This document shows, piece by piece, positions 16,145-24,322 of a DNA stretch of 64,000 bases. The DNA is taken from contig NZ_JACOPQ010000004.1 in the NCBI RefSeq assembly GCF_014287675.1, forward strand, positions 290,815 to 354,814, read 5' to 3'. Below the pieces are notes generated by a model. The model worked only from the letters and a program-made list of their open reading frames with translations. It made no database searches and had not been told where the DNA came from. The stretch is from Lawsonibacter faecis (GTDB lineage: Bacteria > Bacillota > Clostridia > Oscillospirales > Oscillospiraceae). Position numbers and translations under genes: made by a program. Every line of letters starts with the position of its first letter. Within the stretch, counting starts at the first letter, position 1.

Positions 16145-16179
16145 GTGGTACGATATCCGTCATGCGGATATTGTACCAC
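16145..16179. repeat. inverted repeat, 15-bp arms
   Basis: Arms GTGGTACGATATCCG and CGGATATTGTACCAC (one mismatch) around TCATG, upstream of lspA. No adjacent T-run on the lspA side. Confidence 0.6.
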
Positions 16180-16206
16180 GGAACCGCCGCCGCTACAATG
16201 ACAAAA

Positions 16207-16241
16207 CCATTATGCCGTCACTGTCATTGACGGCATAATGG
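16207..16241 (-). terminator. palindromic hairpin after the 16299-19182 operon
   Basis: Perfect 14-bp arms CCATTATGCCGTCA / TGACGGCATAATGG, loop of 7 nt, followed on the minus strand by TTTTGTCATT. It fits as terminator of the orphan PstS-like operon. Confidence 0.65.
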
Positions 16242-16298
16242 CGTTGCCCCGGTGCGCGCCCGACTGGCGGACTGCTCAGCAGAAGGTAAGGCCTCCCC

Positions 16299-16886
16299 TT
16301 ACATGTCTTTCCGGTAGGTCAATTTGCTGCAATACGCCTCGATGGTCATCGTCCCAGCCGCTTGTCTGCACGTGTCGGCGGAGACGTAGAGGGCAAACCG
16401 TTCGGCGGGGCCCTGCCCGCGCAGGGCAGCCGAGTCGGGGTACACACTATCGGTGGCGGTAATATCCCTGCTGCGGAGATCAACAGTATTTGTGTATGCC
16501 CCCGTTGCTGTTTTTTGGTAAGGAGTCAGCACAGAGCCGGACTCCGGCAAATCATAGTCGTAGTGAAAGATTAAATAGAGCTGGTCTTCGCTTTCGTTTG
16601 AAAGCATTGCGCGTTCCAGACAGATGGAGGTCGTCTCATTTTGATAGACGACCACCTCGCCGCGGTCAAACGTATGACCTTCCTTTGTATAAATGGAGTC
16701 GGGAAGAAGGGACGTCTGGATGGAGATGGTGAAATCCGCGTATTCCTGATTGCTGATTGTGTAGCCCTTTTCTGCGGTAATGTCGTCGATTGTGGGCGGG
16801 GACAGGCTGCTCTTAAATAAGAATCCGATCCCCGCCGTTAAGACAATCACAGCGGATGCAGCAGATAGGACGGTCCGCTTTTTCAT
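16299..16886 (-). CDS. hypothetical signal-anchored protein
   Basis: 195 residues: an N-terminal signal/anchor helix (RTVLSAASAVIVLTAGIGFL), then a mostly beta, polar extracytoplasmic domain. No family recognised. ATG 16886 has AAAGGA 8 nt upstream. It is the last gene of the PstS-like operon, 53 bp after the lipoprotein gene. Codon composition here is less GC-rich than its neighbours, a possible sign of acquisition. Confidence 0.65.
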   Translation of the reverse strand: MKKRTVLSAASAVIVLTAGIGFLFKSSLSPPTIDDITAEKGYTISNQEYADFTISIQTSLLPDSIYTKEGHTFDRGEVVVYQNETTSICLERAMLSNESEDQLYLIFHYDYDLPESGSVLTPYQKTATGAYTNTVDLRSRDITATDSVYPDSAALRGQGPAERFALYVSADTCRQAAGTMTIEAYCSKLTYRKDM

Positions 16887-16939
16887 AATGCATTTCCTTT
16901 CGCTTTTTGCGTTTGCAAGGCGCCGCCTGTCCCGTCCGT

Positions 16940-18232
16940 CTACTCCCCCTCGTAGCCCAGGTAAGTACGAAAGACGCACTCGCCGGTGTCCAAGTCGTAG
17001 TAGCTGGCGGTGTTCCAGTCCAAAAGCTCGATGAGTCCGCCCACCAGGCCGGCCTGACGGTACCAGCGTGTGCCCATGGTATCCTGCCAGCCGTCCAACA
17101 TGGGCAGGGGAACGGGGGTCCCGTCGGGGCGGTAATAGGTGATGATGATGCTCTCGCCGCTGTAGTCGGTGACGGCCAGAAGCCCCCCGTCCCCGAGAGC
17201 GTCCCGCATCCAGGAGACCGAGGCGTGGTCCCTGGGGGGCAGAATCTCCTTTCCGTCCAGGGTGTAGACTGCGCAGGAGTTGGAGAAGAGGACCAGGTCC
17301 CCTTGGACCTCCACCCAGCCGTCCGGGGTGCTGTGGGGAATGACATGGCTCTCCCCGCCGCGGGTGAGGGTGGTGCCTCCGTTCCCGGCGGTCCACTCCC
17401 AGGCCGAATCGCCGCTCTGGGCGGCATAGTAGTCGTTCCACTCGTCATAGCCCATGGTGGTCAGCTCCCCGGTGGAGAGCTGGTAAAGGCGGACGGCTGT
17501 GGTGCTGTCGTCCGTCCAGTCAAGGCTGATGTAGTCGCCGCACCAGGTCCCGCCCACGCCCTCGTACGAGAGCACATCGGAGAAAAGACGGTCGAATTCC
17601 TCCTGGGAGAGGCCCATCTCCTCCGGCGAATAGCTGTGGAGAATCTGGCCGTCCGCCCCCATTGCGGTCAGGCGCTCTTTGGTCAGCAGGAGCAGGCCCT
17701 GCTGAGAGGCCCGGCAGCAACGATAGTCATAGCCGGTGACCCAGCTCCCGTCGGCGGCGGCCACGGCCAGCATGGCCGGGTCCCAGTTGTCGTCCAGGGC
17801 GGGGTCCCCCTTCCGCAGCACCAGCAGGGGGAGCGCGCCGCCGTCGTAGCCGGCCCGGGAGACGCTGCTGAAGACCGGGTCGGTGACCGCAGCGCCGTCC
17901 GCCGTCATCAGGCCGTAGAGGCAGCCGGTGGAGGCTGGCCAGTCGTCCAGCAGGCGCAGTCCCGCGTAGGGGATGAGTTCCCCGTAGTCCTCCCGGGGGA
18001 TGAGGTCGGCGGTGTAGTCCGCGTACCAGCGGCTCCCCACCCGGGGCAGCGGGTCGGGCCGGGGCTCCAGCTTGGACCAGTCGGTGCGGACCGTGAGGCC
18101 CTGGGAGGGGATGGGGGACTCCGCGGCGCAGGGCGTTTGGACGCCGCCGGGGCCGGGGGAAGGCTCTGCCGGAGGGGTGCAGGCGGTAAGCGCCAGGAGC
18201 AGGGCGGCGCAGATGGGAAGCAGCCTCTTCAC
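16940..18232 (-). CDS. lipoprotein with WG/KWG-like repeats, hypothetical
   Basis: 430 residues with a lipobox (LLLALTAC, Cys at about 18) followed by a Pro-rich linker. The body holds repeated short beta units such as YGLMTADGAAVTDPVFSSV, YTLDGKEILPP and YYDLDTGECVF, resembling WG repeats or a beta-propeller. It starts at GTG 18232, overlapping the PstS-like stop by 4 bp. Probably a surface sensor or binding protein working with the PstS-like lipoprotein; the function is inferred from context only. Confidence 0.65.
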   Translation of the reverse strand: MKRLLPICAALLLALTACTPPAEPSPGPGGVQTPCAAESPIPSQGLTVRTDWSKLEPRPDPLPRVGSRWYADYTADLIPREDYGELIPYAGLRLLDDWPASTGCLYGLMTADGAAVTDPVFSSVSRAGYDGGALPLLVLRKGDPALDDNWDPAMLAVAAADGSWVTGYDYRCCRASQQGLLLLTKERLTAMGADGQILHSYSPEEMGLSQEEFDRLFSDVLSYEGVGGTWCGDYISLDWTDDSTTAVRLYQLSTGELTTMGYDEWNDYYAAQSGDSAWEWTAGNGGTTLTRGGESHVIPHSTPDGWVEVQGDLVLFSNSCAVYTLDGKEILPPRDHASVSWMRDALGDGGLLAVTDYSGESIIITYYRPDGTPVPLPMLDGWQDTMGTRWYRQAGLVGGLIELLDWNTASYYDLDTGECVFRTYLGYEGE

Positions 18233-19182
18233 GGCGCATCCACCTCCAGAATGGACACATAGCCCTCCTGGGCCACCAGCCGCTGTCCCTCCTCGCCCAG
18301 CAGCCAGTCGAAGAGGATCCGGTTGGGGGCGTCCTCGGCCGCATCGGCGGGGATTACAACGTATTTGGGGTTCACCAGGGGGTATTCCTCGGAGCGGATG
18401 GTGTCCGGATTGGGCTCCACACCCTCCAGAGCCAGGAGCTTGAGCCCCTGGGCCATGCGCATCTCCTCGGCGTAGTAGTAGACGCTGTAACCGATGGCGC
18501 CGGGGGAGCCGTCGTAATTCTTCACCGCCTCCATGAGCTGGCCCATGGTGCTTACGATATAGTCGGTGGGGGCTTCCATCATGGGCGTGCCCTGCATCAC
18601 CAGCTTCTCCATCAGGGTCTGGCTGCCCGCATCCCGGTTGCGCTGGAAGGGGATAATCTCCCGGTCCTCTCCGCCCAGCTCGCTCCAGTTGGTAATCTCT
18701 CCGGTGTAGATCTTCCGGGCCTCCTCCACGGTGATGGAGCTGACGGGGTTGTCCTCGTTGACCACAAAGACGAAGGCGTCGGTGGCGAAGGGCTGCCGCT
18801 CCCACGCAAAGCCGTCGCGCTCTTTTGCGGCCAGCACGTCGGGGTTGGCCTCGCCCACGATGAGCAGATCGGCGTGGCCGTTTAGGAGGTTATAGTAGGC
18901 GGTGGTGGTCTTGCTGAAGGCCACCAGATCGGCCACGTCCTCCCGGCTCTCACCCAGCAGTACGCTGCAGACCGCCTCCGCCAGGGGCGCGGTGGAGGTG
19001 GAGCCGTCCAGCCGGGGCAGGTTTTCCCGGGTAAAGGTGAACACCTCCCCGGTGGGCGCGGGCGGCGCGGCTGGCGTGGGCGTAGGCGTCCCCTCCGGGC
19101 CGGGCGCGGCGGCGGGGGTGCATGCGGCGAGAAGGCCCAGGCTCATAAACAGGGCGGCCAGCCCGGCAAGCTGTCTTTTCAT
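18229..19182 (-). CDS. PstS-like phosphate-type substrate-binding lipoprotein
   Basis: 317 residues: lipobox (LGLLAAC), Pro/Thr linker, then a PBP-like-2 domain with PRLDGSTSTAPLAEAV and a RNRDAGSQTLMEKLV segment, the PstS SxGS/T-type ligand loops. No pstCAB genes are nearby, so it is an orphan. ATG 19182 has AAAGGAGA. Two direct GGTTACA repeats lie about 130 bp upstream (19314-19330). Confidence 0.8.
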   Translation of the reverse strand: MKRQLAGLAALFMSLGLLAACTPAAAPGPEGTPTPTPAAPPAPTGEVFTFTRENLPRLDGSTSTAPLAEAVCSVLLGESREDVADLVAFSKTTTAYYNLLNGHADLLIVGEANPDVLAAKERDGFAWERQPFATDAFVFVVNEDNPVSSITVEEARKIYTGEITNWSELGGEDREIIPFQRNRDAGSQTLMEKLVMQGTPMMEAPTDYIVSTMGQLMEAVKNYDGSPGAIGYSVYYYAEEMRMAQGLKLLALEGVEPNPDTIRSEEYPLVNPKYVVIPADAAEDAPNRILFDWLLGEEGQRLVAQEGYVSILEVDAP

Positions 19183-19313
19183 TCTCGTTCTCCTTTCTCC
19201 TTGCGGCGGTGCGCGGACAGGTTCTGTTACTATATTGCTTGGAAGAGCGGATACGTGACAGAACCCCATGCCACTATTTTAACGGATTCCCCGGGTCGAA
19301 AGCGCCCTTTCGG

Positions 19314-19330
19314 GGTTACACATGGTTACA
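19314..19330 (-). promoter_or_regulatory. direct TGTAACC repeats upstream of the PstS-like operon
   Basis: Two exact TGTAACC copies (minus strand) with a 10-bp period. They recall Pho-box-like direct repeats and also the TGTRACC heptamers at 50042 and 56642, but no -10 box stands 9 bp after them here. Confidence 0.35.
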
Positions 19331-19382
19331 AAGAGATGCAAAAGGCCGCCCGCTGAAGGCGGACGGCCGGGACAGGAGCGCA

Positions 19383-19562
19383 CTACCGCACCGGCCCATC
19401 CGGGAGAGGAATGGGACCGTTTTCCCGCTCGTAGGCTTTGAGCTGTTCCTTGACCGCAAACTCAATCTCTTTATTAATGGAACGGCTGTTAGCCTGGGCC
19501 AGGATTCTCGGCTTCGCCATAACTGTCTCGTCCATGCGAAGCGAAAACGGGTTGTCAGCCAT
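19383..19562 (-). CDS. ribbon-helix-helix (Arc-like) regulator, 59 aa
   Basis: 59 residues, MADNPFSLRMDETVMAKPRI then RSINKEIEFAVKEQLKAY: a beta strand followed by two helices, as in Arc/CopG proteins, plus a short tail rich in Pro. ATG 19562 has GAGGAGGG. It is divergent from another RHH gene (19697), sharing a 134-bp operator region. No toxin gene follows; the next gene on this strand is the PstS-like gene. Confidence 0.8.
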   Translation of the reverse strand: MADNPFSLRMDETVMAKPRILAQANSRSINKEIEFAVKEQLKAYERENGPIPLPDGPVR

Positions 19563-19580
19563 GGTTATCCCTCCTCAATA

Positions 19581-19673
19581 TGATATCTAAATTATATCAT
19601 TTAGATATTACTTAATAAAGTGGTCGTAATGATATCAAAATGAGATTAACAGAGCGACACCGTTATGATATCA
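19581..19673. promoter_or_regulatory. shared operator region with TGATATC(A) sites
   Basis: TGATATC occurs at 19581, 19630 and 19666; the last two are full TGATATCA palindromes 36 bp apart. A 10-bp inverted repeat (ATATCTAAAT 19583-19592 / ATTTAGATAT 19599-19608) encloses the minus-strand -10 TATAAT (19591-19596). The plus-strand -10 TATGAT (19664-19669) overlaps the third site. Both RHH genes are therefore likely auto- or cross-repressed. Confidence 0.7.
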
Positions 19674-19696
19674 TGCCATAAAAGGGGGTGGTTTAC

Positions 19697-19858
19697 TTGA
19701 AAATGCGTCATCTCTCCATTCGAATCGAAGACACGCTTCGCCTTAAGCTCCGCTATCTGGCGGACGCGGAAGCGAGATCCATGAATGGTCTGATTCTACA
19801 CGTTCTGCGGGAGTATGTGAGAAAATATGAGGCGCTGTATGGCGTGATAAGCCAATAA
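19697..19858 (+). CDS. ribbon-helix-helix (Arc-like) regulator, 53 aa
   Basis: 53 residues: strand MRHLSIRIEDTLRLKLRYLA, then RSMNGLILHVLREYVRKY, an Arc-like RHH fold. It starts at TTG 19697 (AAAGGGGGTGG upstream) or ATG 19703 two codons later. It is divergent from 19383-19562 and ends 42 bp before the convergent ileS, with a terminator between. No partner toxin seen. Confidence 0.75.
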   Translation: MKMRHLSIRIEDTLRLKLRYLADAEARSMNGLILHVLREYVRKYEALYGVISQ

Positions 19859-19892
19859 AAATCTCCCGTGCCGTTTGGCACGGGAGATTTTT
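19857..19892. terminator. bidirectional terminator between RHH gene and ileS
   Basis: 16-bp perfect stem (arm AAAAATCTCCCGTGCC and complement), loop GTTT, A-run on the left and T-run on the right. Confidence 0.95.
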
Positions 19893-19900
19893 CAATATCG

Positions 19901-22720
19901 TTACTGCTCCGCCCTGACCACGCTGGCGCAGCGCGTGCAGAGCGCGGGATGGTCGTGGTCGCGGCCCACGTCCTCCTTGTACATCCAGCAGCGCTCGCAC
20001 TTTCCGCCCTCGGCGGGCTCCACCTTGACGGTGAGGCCGGGGACGGCCTCGCCGGCGTAGCCCTCGCCGCTGCCCAGCACCGCGTCCACGTGGGAGACGA
20101 TGCAGACGGTCTCCAGGTCGGCGGTGTCGAACCCGCCCAGGGGGCCGTTCCACAGGGCCTGGGCCTCGCCGTCGAAGTACAGCGTCACCTTGGCCTCCAG
20201 GCTCTTGCCGATGCGCTTCTCGCTGCGGGCGATCTCCAGGGCCTTGTTCACGTCGGCGCGCAGGTCCATGGCGGCCTGCCAGCGCGCGGCCTCCGCCTCG
20301 GGCAGGGCCAGGGCCTCATCGTAGTCGGGCATCTCGTTGAAGAGGACGCTCTCGCCGTCGGCGGCGCCGTCGTGGGGCATGGCGGCCCAGATCTCCTCGC
20401 TGGTAAAGGCCAGGATGGGGGCTGCCAGCCGGGTCATGCCGTCCAGAATGCGGTACAGGGCGGTCTGGGCGGAGCGGCGGCCGGAGAGGTCCCCGCAGTA
20501 GAGCCGGTCCTTGATGATGTCGAAGTAGAAGTTGGACATATCCACCACGCAGAAATTGTAGATGCTGCGGTAGACGCCGTGGAACTCGTACTTATTGTAG
20601 TAAGCGCGCACGGTCCGGGATAGGTCGTTCAGGCGGGAGAGGGCCCATTTGTCCAGGTCCGCAAGCTCGGCGTAAGCGACCGTATCCGTGTTGGGGTCAA
20701 AGCCGTTGAGGCTGCCCAGCATATACCGGGCGGTGTTGCGGATTTTCAGATACGCGTCGGAGAGCTGCTTCATGATCTCCTTGGAGATGCGCATATCCTG
20801 GGTGTAGTCCGCGCTGGCCACCCAGAGGCGGAGCATGTCCGCGCCGTAGTCCTTGATGACCTCGTCGGGGGAAACGGCGTTGCCCAGGCTCTTGTGCATG
20901 GCCTTGCCCTCGCCGTCCACGGTCCAGCCGTGGGTGATAATCTGCTTGTAGGGGGCCACGCCCTTGGTGGCGATGCTGGTCAGCATGGACGACTGGAACC
21001 AGCCGCGGTACTGGTCGCCGCCCTCCAGATACACGTCGGCGGGGAAATGGAGATAGGGCCGCTCGTCCAGCACGGCGGCGTGGGTGGAGCCGGAGTCGAA
21101 CCACACGTCCATGATGTCCGACTCCTTGGTGAAGTGGTTATGGCCGCAGACAGGGCAGACGAAGCCCTCGGGCACCAGCTCGTCGGCGGTCTTGTCAAAC
21201 CACACGTTGCTGCCGTGCTCCCGGAAGAGGTCGGAGATCCGCTGGATGGTCTCGGGGGTCACGATGTCCTTGCCGCACTTCTCGCAGTAGAAGATGGGGA
21301 TGGGCACGCCCCAGACACGCTGGCGGCTGATGCACCAGTCGTTGCGCTCGCTGATCATGGAGGTCATACGGTCCTTGCCCCACTCGGGCTTCCACTGGAT
21401 GCCGTCGCAGGACTTCACCGCCGCGTCCTTGATGGCGTCCACGGAGCAGAACCACTGCTCGGTGGCGCGGTAGATGATGGGGTGCTTGCAGCGCCAGCAG
21501 TGGGGGTAGGAGTGGGTGATGTTCTCCTTGGCCAGCAGGAAGCCCTCACGCTCCAGGTCGGCCACCACCATGTCGTTGCCCTTGGCATAGAACTGGCCGT
21601 TGTAGCGCTCGTCGGTCATGACGCCCCTTGCGTTCACCGGCACGGGGGTGCCGATGTGGGTGAGGCCCGCCTGGTCATACTGCCTGCAGATATGAAAGTC
21701 GTCCGCGCCGAAGCCGGGGGCGGTGTGGACGCAGCCGGTACCGGCGTCCAGGGTGACGTGCTCCCCGCAGAGGAGGACGCTCTCCCGGTCGAAGAGGGGG
21801 TGCCTGGCGGTCATCAGCTCGAACTCGCCGCCCTTGAGGGTGGCGAGGACCTTGCAGGCGTCGAAGTCGATGCGCCCTGCCTTGCAGACTGCTTGGGCCA
21901 GGTCCTTGGCGAGAACGTACACCTCGCCGCCCGGCGCCTGGAGGAGGACGTATTCAAACTCGGCGTTGACGCAGATGGCCATATTGCCGGGGATGGTCCA
22001 GGGGGTGGTGGTCCAGATGACGAAGAAGAGCCTGGAGAGGTCGCAGTACTGAGACAGCTTGCCCTTGTCGTCGGCCACGGGAAATTTGACGAAGAGGGTG
22101 GTGCAGGGGTCGTCGGCGTACTCGATCTCAGCCTCGGCCAGGGCGGTCTGGTCGTGGGGGCACCAATACACGGGCTTCATGCCCTTGTAGATATAGCCCT
22201 TCTCGGCCATCTTGCCGAAGACCTCAATCTGCTTGGCCTCAAAGGAGGGCTTGTAGGTGAGATACGGATCCTCCCACTCGCCCAGGACGCCCAGGCGCTT
22301 GAACTGCTCCCGCTGCTTGTTGACAAAGTCCTCGGCATAGGCCTGGCACTTCTCACGAAACTCGCTGGTGCTGAGCTCGTCCCGCTTCACCTTCTTGTCC
22401 TTGAGGATGGCGGACTCGATGGGCAGGCCGTGGGTGTCCCAGCCGGGCACGTAGGGCGCGCAGTAGCCGGTCATGTTGCGGTGCTTGACGATCATGTCCT
22501 TGAGAATCTTGTTCAGGGCGGTGCCGATGTGGATATTGCCGTTGGCGTAGGGAGGGCCGTCGTGGAGGACAAACTTGGGCTTGCCCTCGTTTTTCTGCAT
22601 CAGCTTGTGGTAGAGGTCCTTCTCCTGCATCTCTTTGAGCATATCCGGCTCGCGGCGGGGCAGGCCGGCCCGCATGGGGAAGTCCGTCTTGGGCAGATGG
22701 ATGGTCTGGTTATAGTCCAT
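19901..22720 (-). CDS. ileS: isoleucyl-tRNA synthetase
   Basis: 939 residues. HIGH-like motif GNIHIGT near residue 65; CP1 editing core WTTTPWTIPGN; a KMSKS-like loop appears as KAMHKSLGN near 600; C-terminal zinc-binding cysteines lie in CERCWMYKE and CTRCASVV. It charges tRNA-Ile. ATG 22720. A T-box leader with an AUC specifier candidate controls it. The order divIVA-ileS matches Bacillus. Confidence 0.97.
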   Translation of the reverse strand: MDYNQTIHLPKTDFPMRAGLPRREPDMLKEMQEKDLYHKLMQKNEGKPKFVLHDGPPYANGNIHIGTALNKILKDMIVKHRNMTGYCAPYVPGWDTHGLPIESAILKDKKVKRDELSTSEFREKCQAYAEDFVNKQREQFKRLGVLGEWEDPYLTYKPSFEAKQIEVFGKMAEKGYIYKGMKPVYWCPHDQTALAEAEIEYADDPCTTLFVKFPVADDKGKLSQYCDLSRLFFVIWTTTPWTIPGNMAICVNAEFEYVLLQAPGGEVYVLAKDLAQAVCKAGRIDFDACKVLATLKGGEFELMTARHPLFDRESVLLCGEHVTLDAGTGCVHTAPGFGADDFHICRQYDQAGLTHIGTPVPVNARGVMTDERYNGQFYAKGNDMVVADLEREGFLLAKENITHSYPHCWRCKHPIIYRATEQWFCSVDAIKDAAVKSCDGIQWKPEWGKDRMTSMISERNDWCISRQRVWGVPIPIFYCEKCGKDIVTPETIQRISDLFREHGSNVWFDKTADELVPEGFVCPVCGHNHFTKESDIMDVWFDSGSTHAAVLDERPYLHFPADVYLEGGDQYRGWFQSSMLTSIATKGVAPYKQIITHGWTVDGEGKAMHKSLGNAVSPDEVIKDYGADMLRLWVASADYTQDMRISKEIMKQLSDAYLKIRNTARYMLGSLNGFDPNTDTVAYAELADLDKWALSRLNDLSRTVRAYYNKYEFHGVYRSIYNFCVVDMSNFYFDIIKDRLYCGDLSGRRSAQTALYRILDGMTRLAAPILAFTSEEIWAAMPHDGAADGESVLFNEMPDYDEALALPEAEAARWQAAMDLRADVNKALEIARSEKRIGKSLEAKVTLYFDGEAQALWNGPLGGFDTADLETVCIVSHVDAVLGSGEGYAGEAVPGLTVKVEPAEGGKCERCWMYKEDVGRDHDHPALCTRCASVVRAEQ

Positions 22721-22831
22721 GGGTAGTTCTCCTTCTATTTGAAAATAGTGATTCTCTCAGATGAGGCGGCAGGTACTCGCCGGAGCCGCAGGGCATTGCC
22801 GCGCTCAGAAGTGCCGCGCAGGTACAAAAAC

Positions 22832-23075
22832 AAAAAGCGCCCCTGTCTCTCAAAATAAGAGACAAAGGCGCAAACCTCTGCGGTACCACTCTTCTTGCCG
22901 CGCGCAGAGGCGCGGCCACTCCGGCAGGCGGGTAACGGCGCGACCCGTCCCGGCTTAGTGGGTTACCCGTTCAGCCGGACGCTCCAAGGTGATTTTCACG
23001 CCTCTCCCCTCTCCGCCTTTCACCAAAACGGCGGCTCTCTGTGCAGGCTGCGGGGCGCTACTCTTCCTTTTCCAT
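22832..23075 (-). promoter_or_regulatory. T-box riboswitch of ileS (tRNA-Ile sensing)
   Basis: The minus strand holds the conserved T-box AGAGTGGTACCGC (22877-22889 region); its UGGU pairs with the A73 acceptor end of tRNA-Ile. Stem I elements include GGAAGAGTA, and the specifier-loop candidate is in GTGAAAATCACC, giving AUC. A terminator follows at 22836-22870. Low charging of tRNA-Ile stabilises the antiterminator and opens ileS. Confidence 0.93.
22836..22870 (-). terminator. T-box leader terminator
   Basis: Stem GCGCCTTTGTCTCT / AGAGACAGGGGCGC (two wobbles), loop of 7, then TTTTTGTTTTTG on the minus strand. Confidence 0.9.
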
Positions 23076-23090
23076 GCGTTTATGATATAT

Positions 23091-23138
23091 AAAGATACAC
23101 GGTGATTTGCCGCCAAGCGGCGTTTCACCGTGTATCTT
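23091..23138. repeat. 14-bp inverted repeat upstream of the T-box
   Basis: Arms AAGATACACGGTGA and its complement enclose a smaller hairpin GCCGC / GCGGC. It may terminate divIVA transcription or cap the ileS leader; the -10 of the promoter at 23134 lies in its outer arm. Confidence 0.6.
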
Positions 23139-23162
23139 ACCCGTTTCCCCCCGGAATGTCAA
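23134..23162 (-). promoter_or_regulatory. sigma-A promoter of ileS leader
   Basis: Minus strand -35 TTGACA (23157-23162), 17-bp spacer, -10 TAAGAT (23134-23139), just after the divIVA stop. Confidence 0.75.
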
Positions 23163-23169
23163 GGGAAAA

Positions 23170-23988
23170 TCAGAATTTGAAGTCCTTGCCGAACTTCAGG
23201 TTCTCAAAATCAATCCGCTGGGTGGGGGAATCGTCGGCGTCCTCCCCGTCCCCGGCCTCTTCCTCCCCGTCCTCCTCGTAGCGGCGGGCGGCGTGGCGCT
23301 CGTGGTCCCGGCGCTCCTCGGCCCGCTTGGCGCCCCGGTCCAGGTTCAGCTCCAGCAGCTCGGCGTACAGGCCGCCGTCCCCCTCCTGTTCCGGCTCGGG
23401 GGCGTCCGCCTGGAGGTCGGAGAGATCCACGGTGTCCTCGGGCTCGGCCTCCGGTGCGGGGGTCTCCTCCGCTACAATCCTCTGCATGGAGGACTCGATC
23501 TCCCGGGCGGCCTTGTCTGCGGTGGTGGGCTCGGGCACCGTCAGGCTGGAGAGGGTGCTCAGGTACTCCATCTCGTGCTGGTAGAGTCCCTTGAGCTTGG
23601 CGACGTAGGCGGTGGTGGCGTTTTGAGCGGCGGTGAGGCGGAGCTGCTCACTCTCCAGCTCGTGGCGCAGACCCTCGATCTTGGCGCGGGCCTCGGCCTC
23701 GGCGGTCCTCATCAGCGCTTCCTTCTTCTGCTCGGCCTCGGCCACCATCTCGTCGGCGGTCCGCTGGGCGGCCAGCAGGGCCTTACGCATCCCGTCCTCG
23801 GTGGCGCGGTACTCCTCCACCTTGTCCACCAGAACCTTCATCTTGCTCTTGAGAACGGCGTTCTCTTTATAGAGCGCGGTGTAGTCCTCGGTGAGCTGGT
23901 CCAGGAACTCGTCCACCATAGCCATATTGTATCCGCCGAAATTGGCTTTGGCGAATGCGTGCTGGGAGACCTCCTGAGGAGTCAGCAT
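23170..23988 (-). CDS. divIVA: DivIVA-domain cell-division protein
   Basis: 272 residues. It begins MLTPQEVSQHAFAKANFGGY with the N-terminal DivIVA lipid-binding segment, then a long coiled coil (about 30-145) and an acidic, disordered tail ending in FENLKFGKDFKF. DivIVA marks curved membranes at poles and septa. ATG 23988 has a GGGGGAA site. It lies downstream of sepF and upstream of ileS as in Bacillus, though ylmG and ylmH are missing between. Confidence 0.9.
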   Translation of the reverse strand: MLTPQEVSQHAFAKANFGGYNMAMVDEFLDQLTEDYTALYKENAVLKSKMKVLVDKVEEYRATEDGMRKALLAAQRTADEMVAEAEQKKEALMRTAEAEARAKIEGLRHELESEQLRLTAAQNATTAYVAKLKGLYQHEMEYLSTLSSLTVPEPTTADKAAREIESSMQRIVAEETPAPEAEPEDTVDLSDLQADAPEPEQEGDGGLYAELLELNLDRGAKRAEERRDHERHAARRYEEDGEEEAGDGEDADDSPTQRIDFENLKFGKDFKF

Positions 23989-24108
23989 AAATATTCCCCC
24001 GTTCTTTCTATAAAAGGTGTCCGGAGAATGAAAAGCAGAAAGCAAAAGGTAAAAAACCGCCTAAAGTTTCGGCTGCTTTTTCATCTTTCATGTTCCCTTT
24101 TTCACTCA

Positions 24109-24165
24109 AAAAATAGAGGCCGTTGTTCTACAGTTCGTAAATTCAAATCGCCCAAAATGTCCACC
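24109..24165 (-). pseudogene. duplicated 3' end of sepF
   Basis: About 55 bp match the last codons of sepF (24325-24379): GTGGACATTTT, GGCGATTTGA, AGAACAACGGCCTCTATTTTT are shared, with about five differences and a 1-bp insertion that breaks the frame. It starts 216 bp from the original and is separated from it by the R2 element. Confidence 0.85.
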
Positions 24166-24322
24166 CCATCCGATGCTGCGCATCGAATGGGCGCCCCTTA
24201 TTTGAATCTGCTCGGGCGGAGTAAATCCGCCCGGCATCAAGGGTTTGGCTGCGCGGAGCCAAACCGCTTGGGACGCCGCGTCTGCGGCGGGACAACGTGG
24301 ACACGCTCTAAACAGGTCTCTT
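24166..24322 (-). repeat. four-hairpin element R2 after sepF
   Basis: In sepF sense: hairpin CGCCGC-AGAC-GCGGCG; hairpin GGTTTGGCT / AGCCAAACC; the linker CCTTGATGCCGG; hairpin CGGGCGGA / TCCGCCCG; GCAGAT; hairpin CCCATTCGATGC / GCATCGGATGGG. The order, linker and GCAGAT match the element after hfq while the stems differ with compensation. Confidence 0.75.

Noticed and set aside
16040..16260. Palindromes upstream of lspA as an insertion sequence
   Set aside because: No transposase frame and no target duplication; one hairpin is better explained as the terminator of the neighbouring operon.
18229..19182. A complete phosphate uptake (pst) operon
   Set aside because: Only the binding protein is present; neighbours are a propeller-like lipoprotein and RHH regulators, not pstCAB or phoU.
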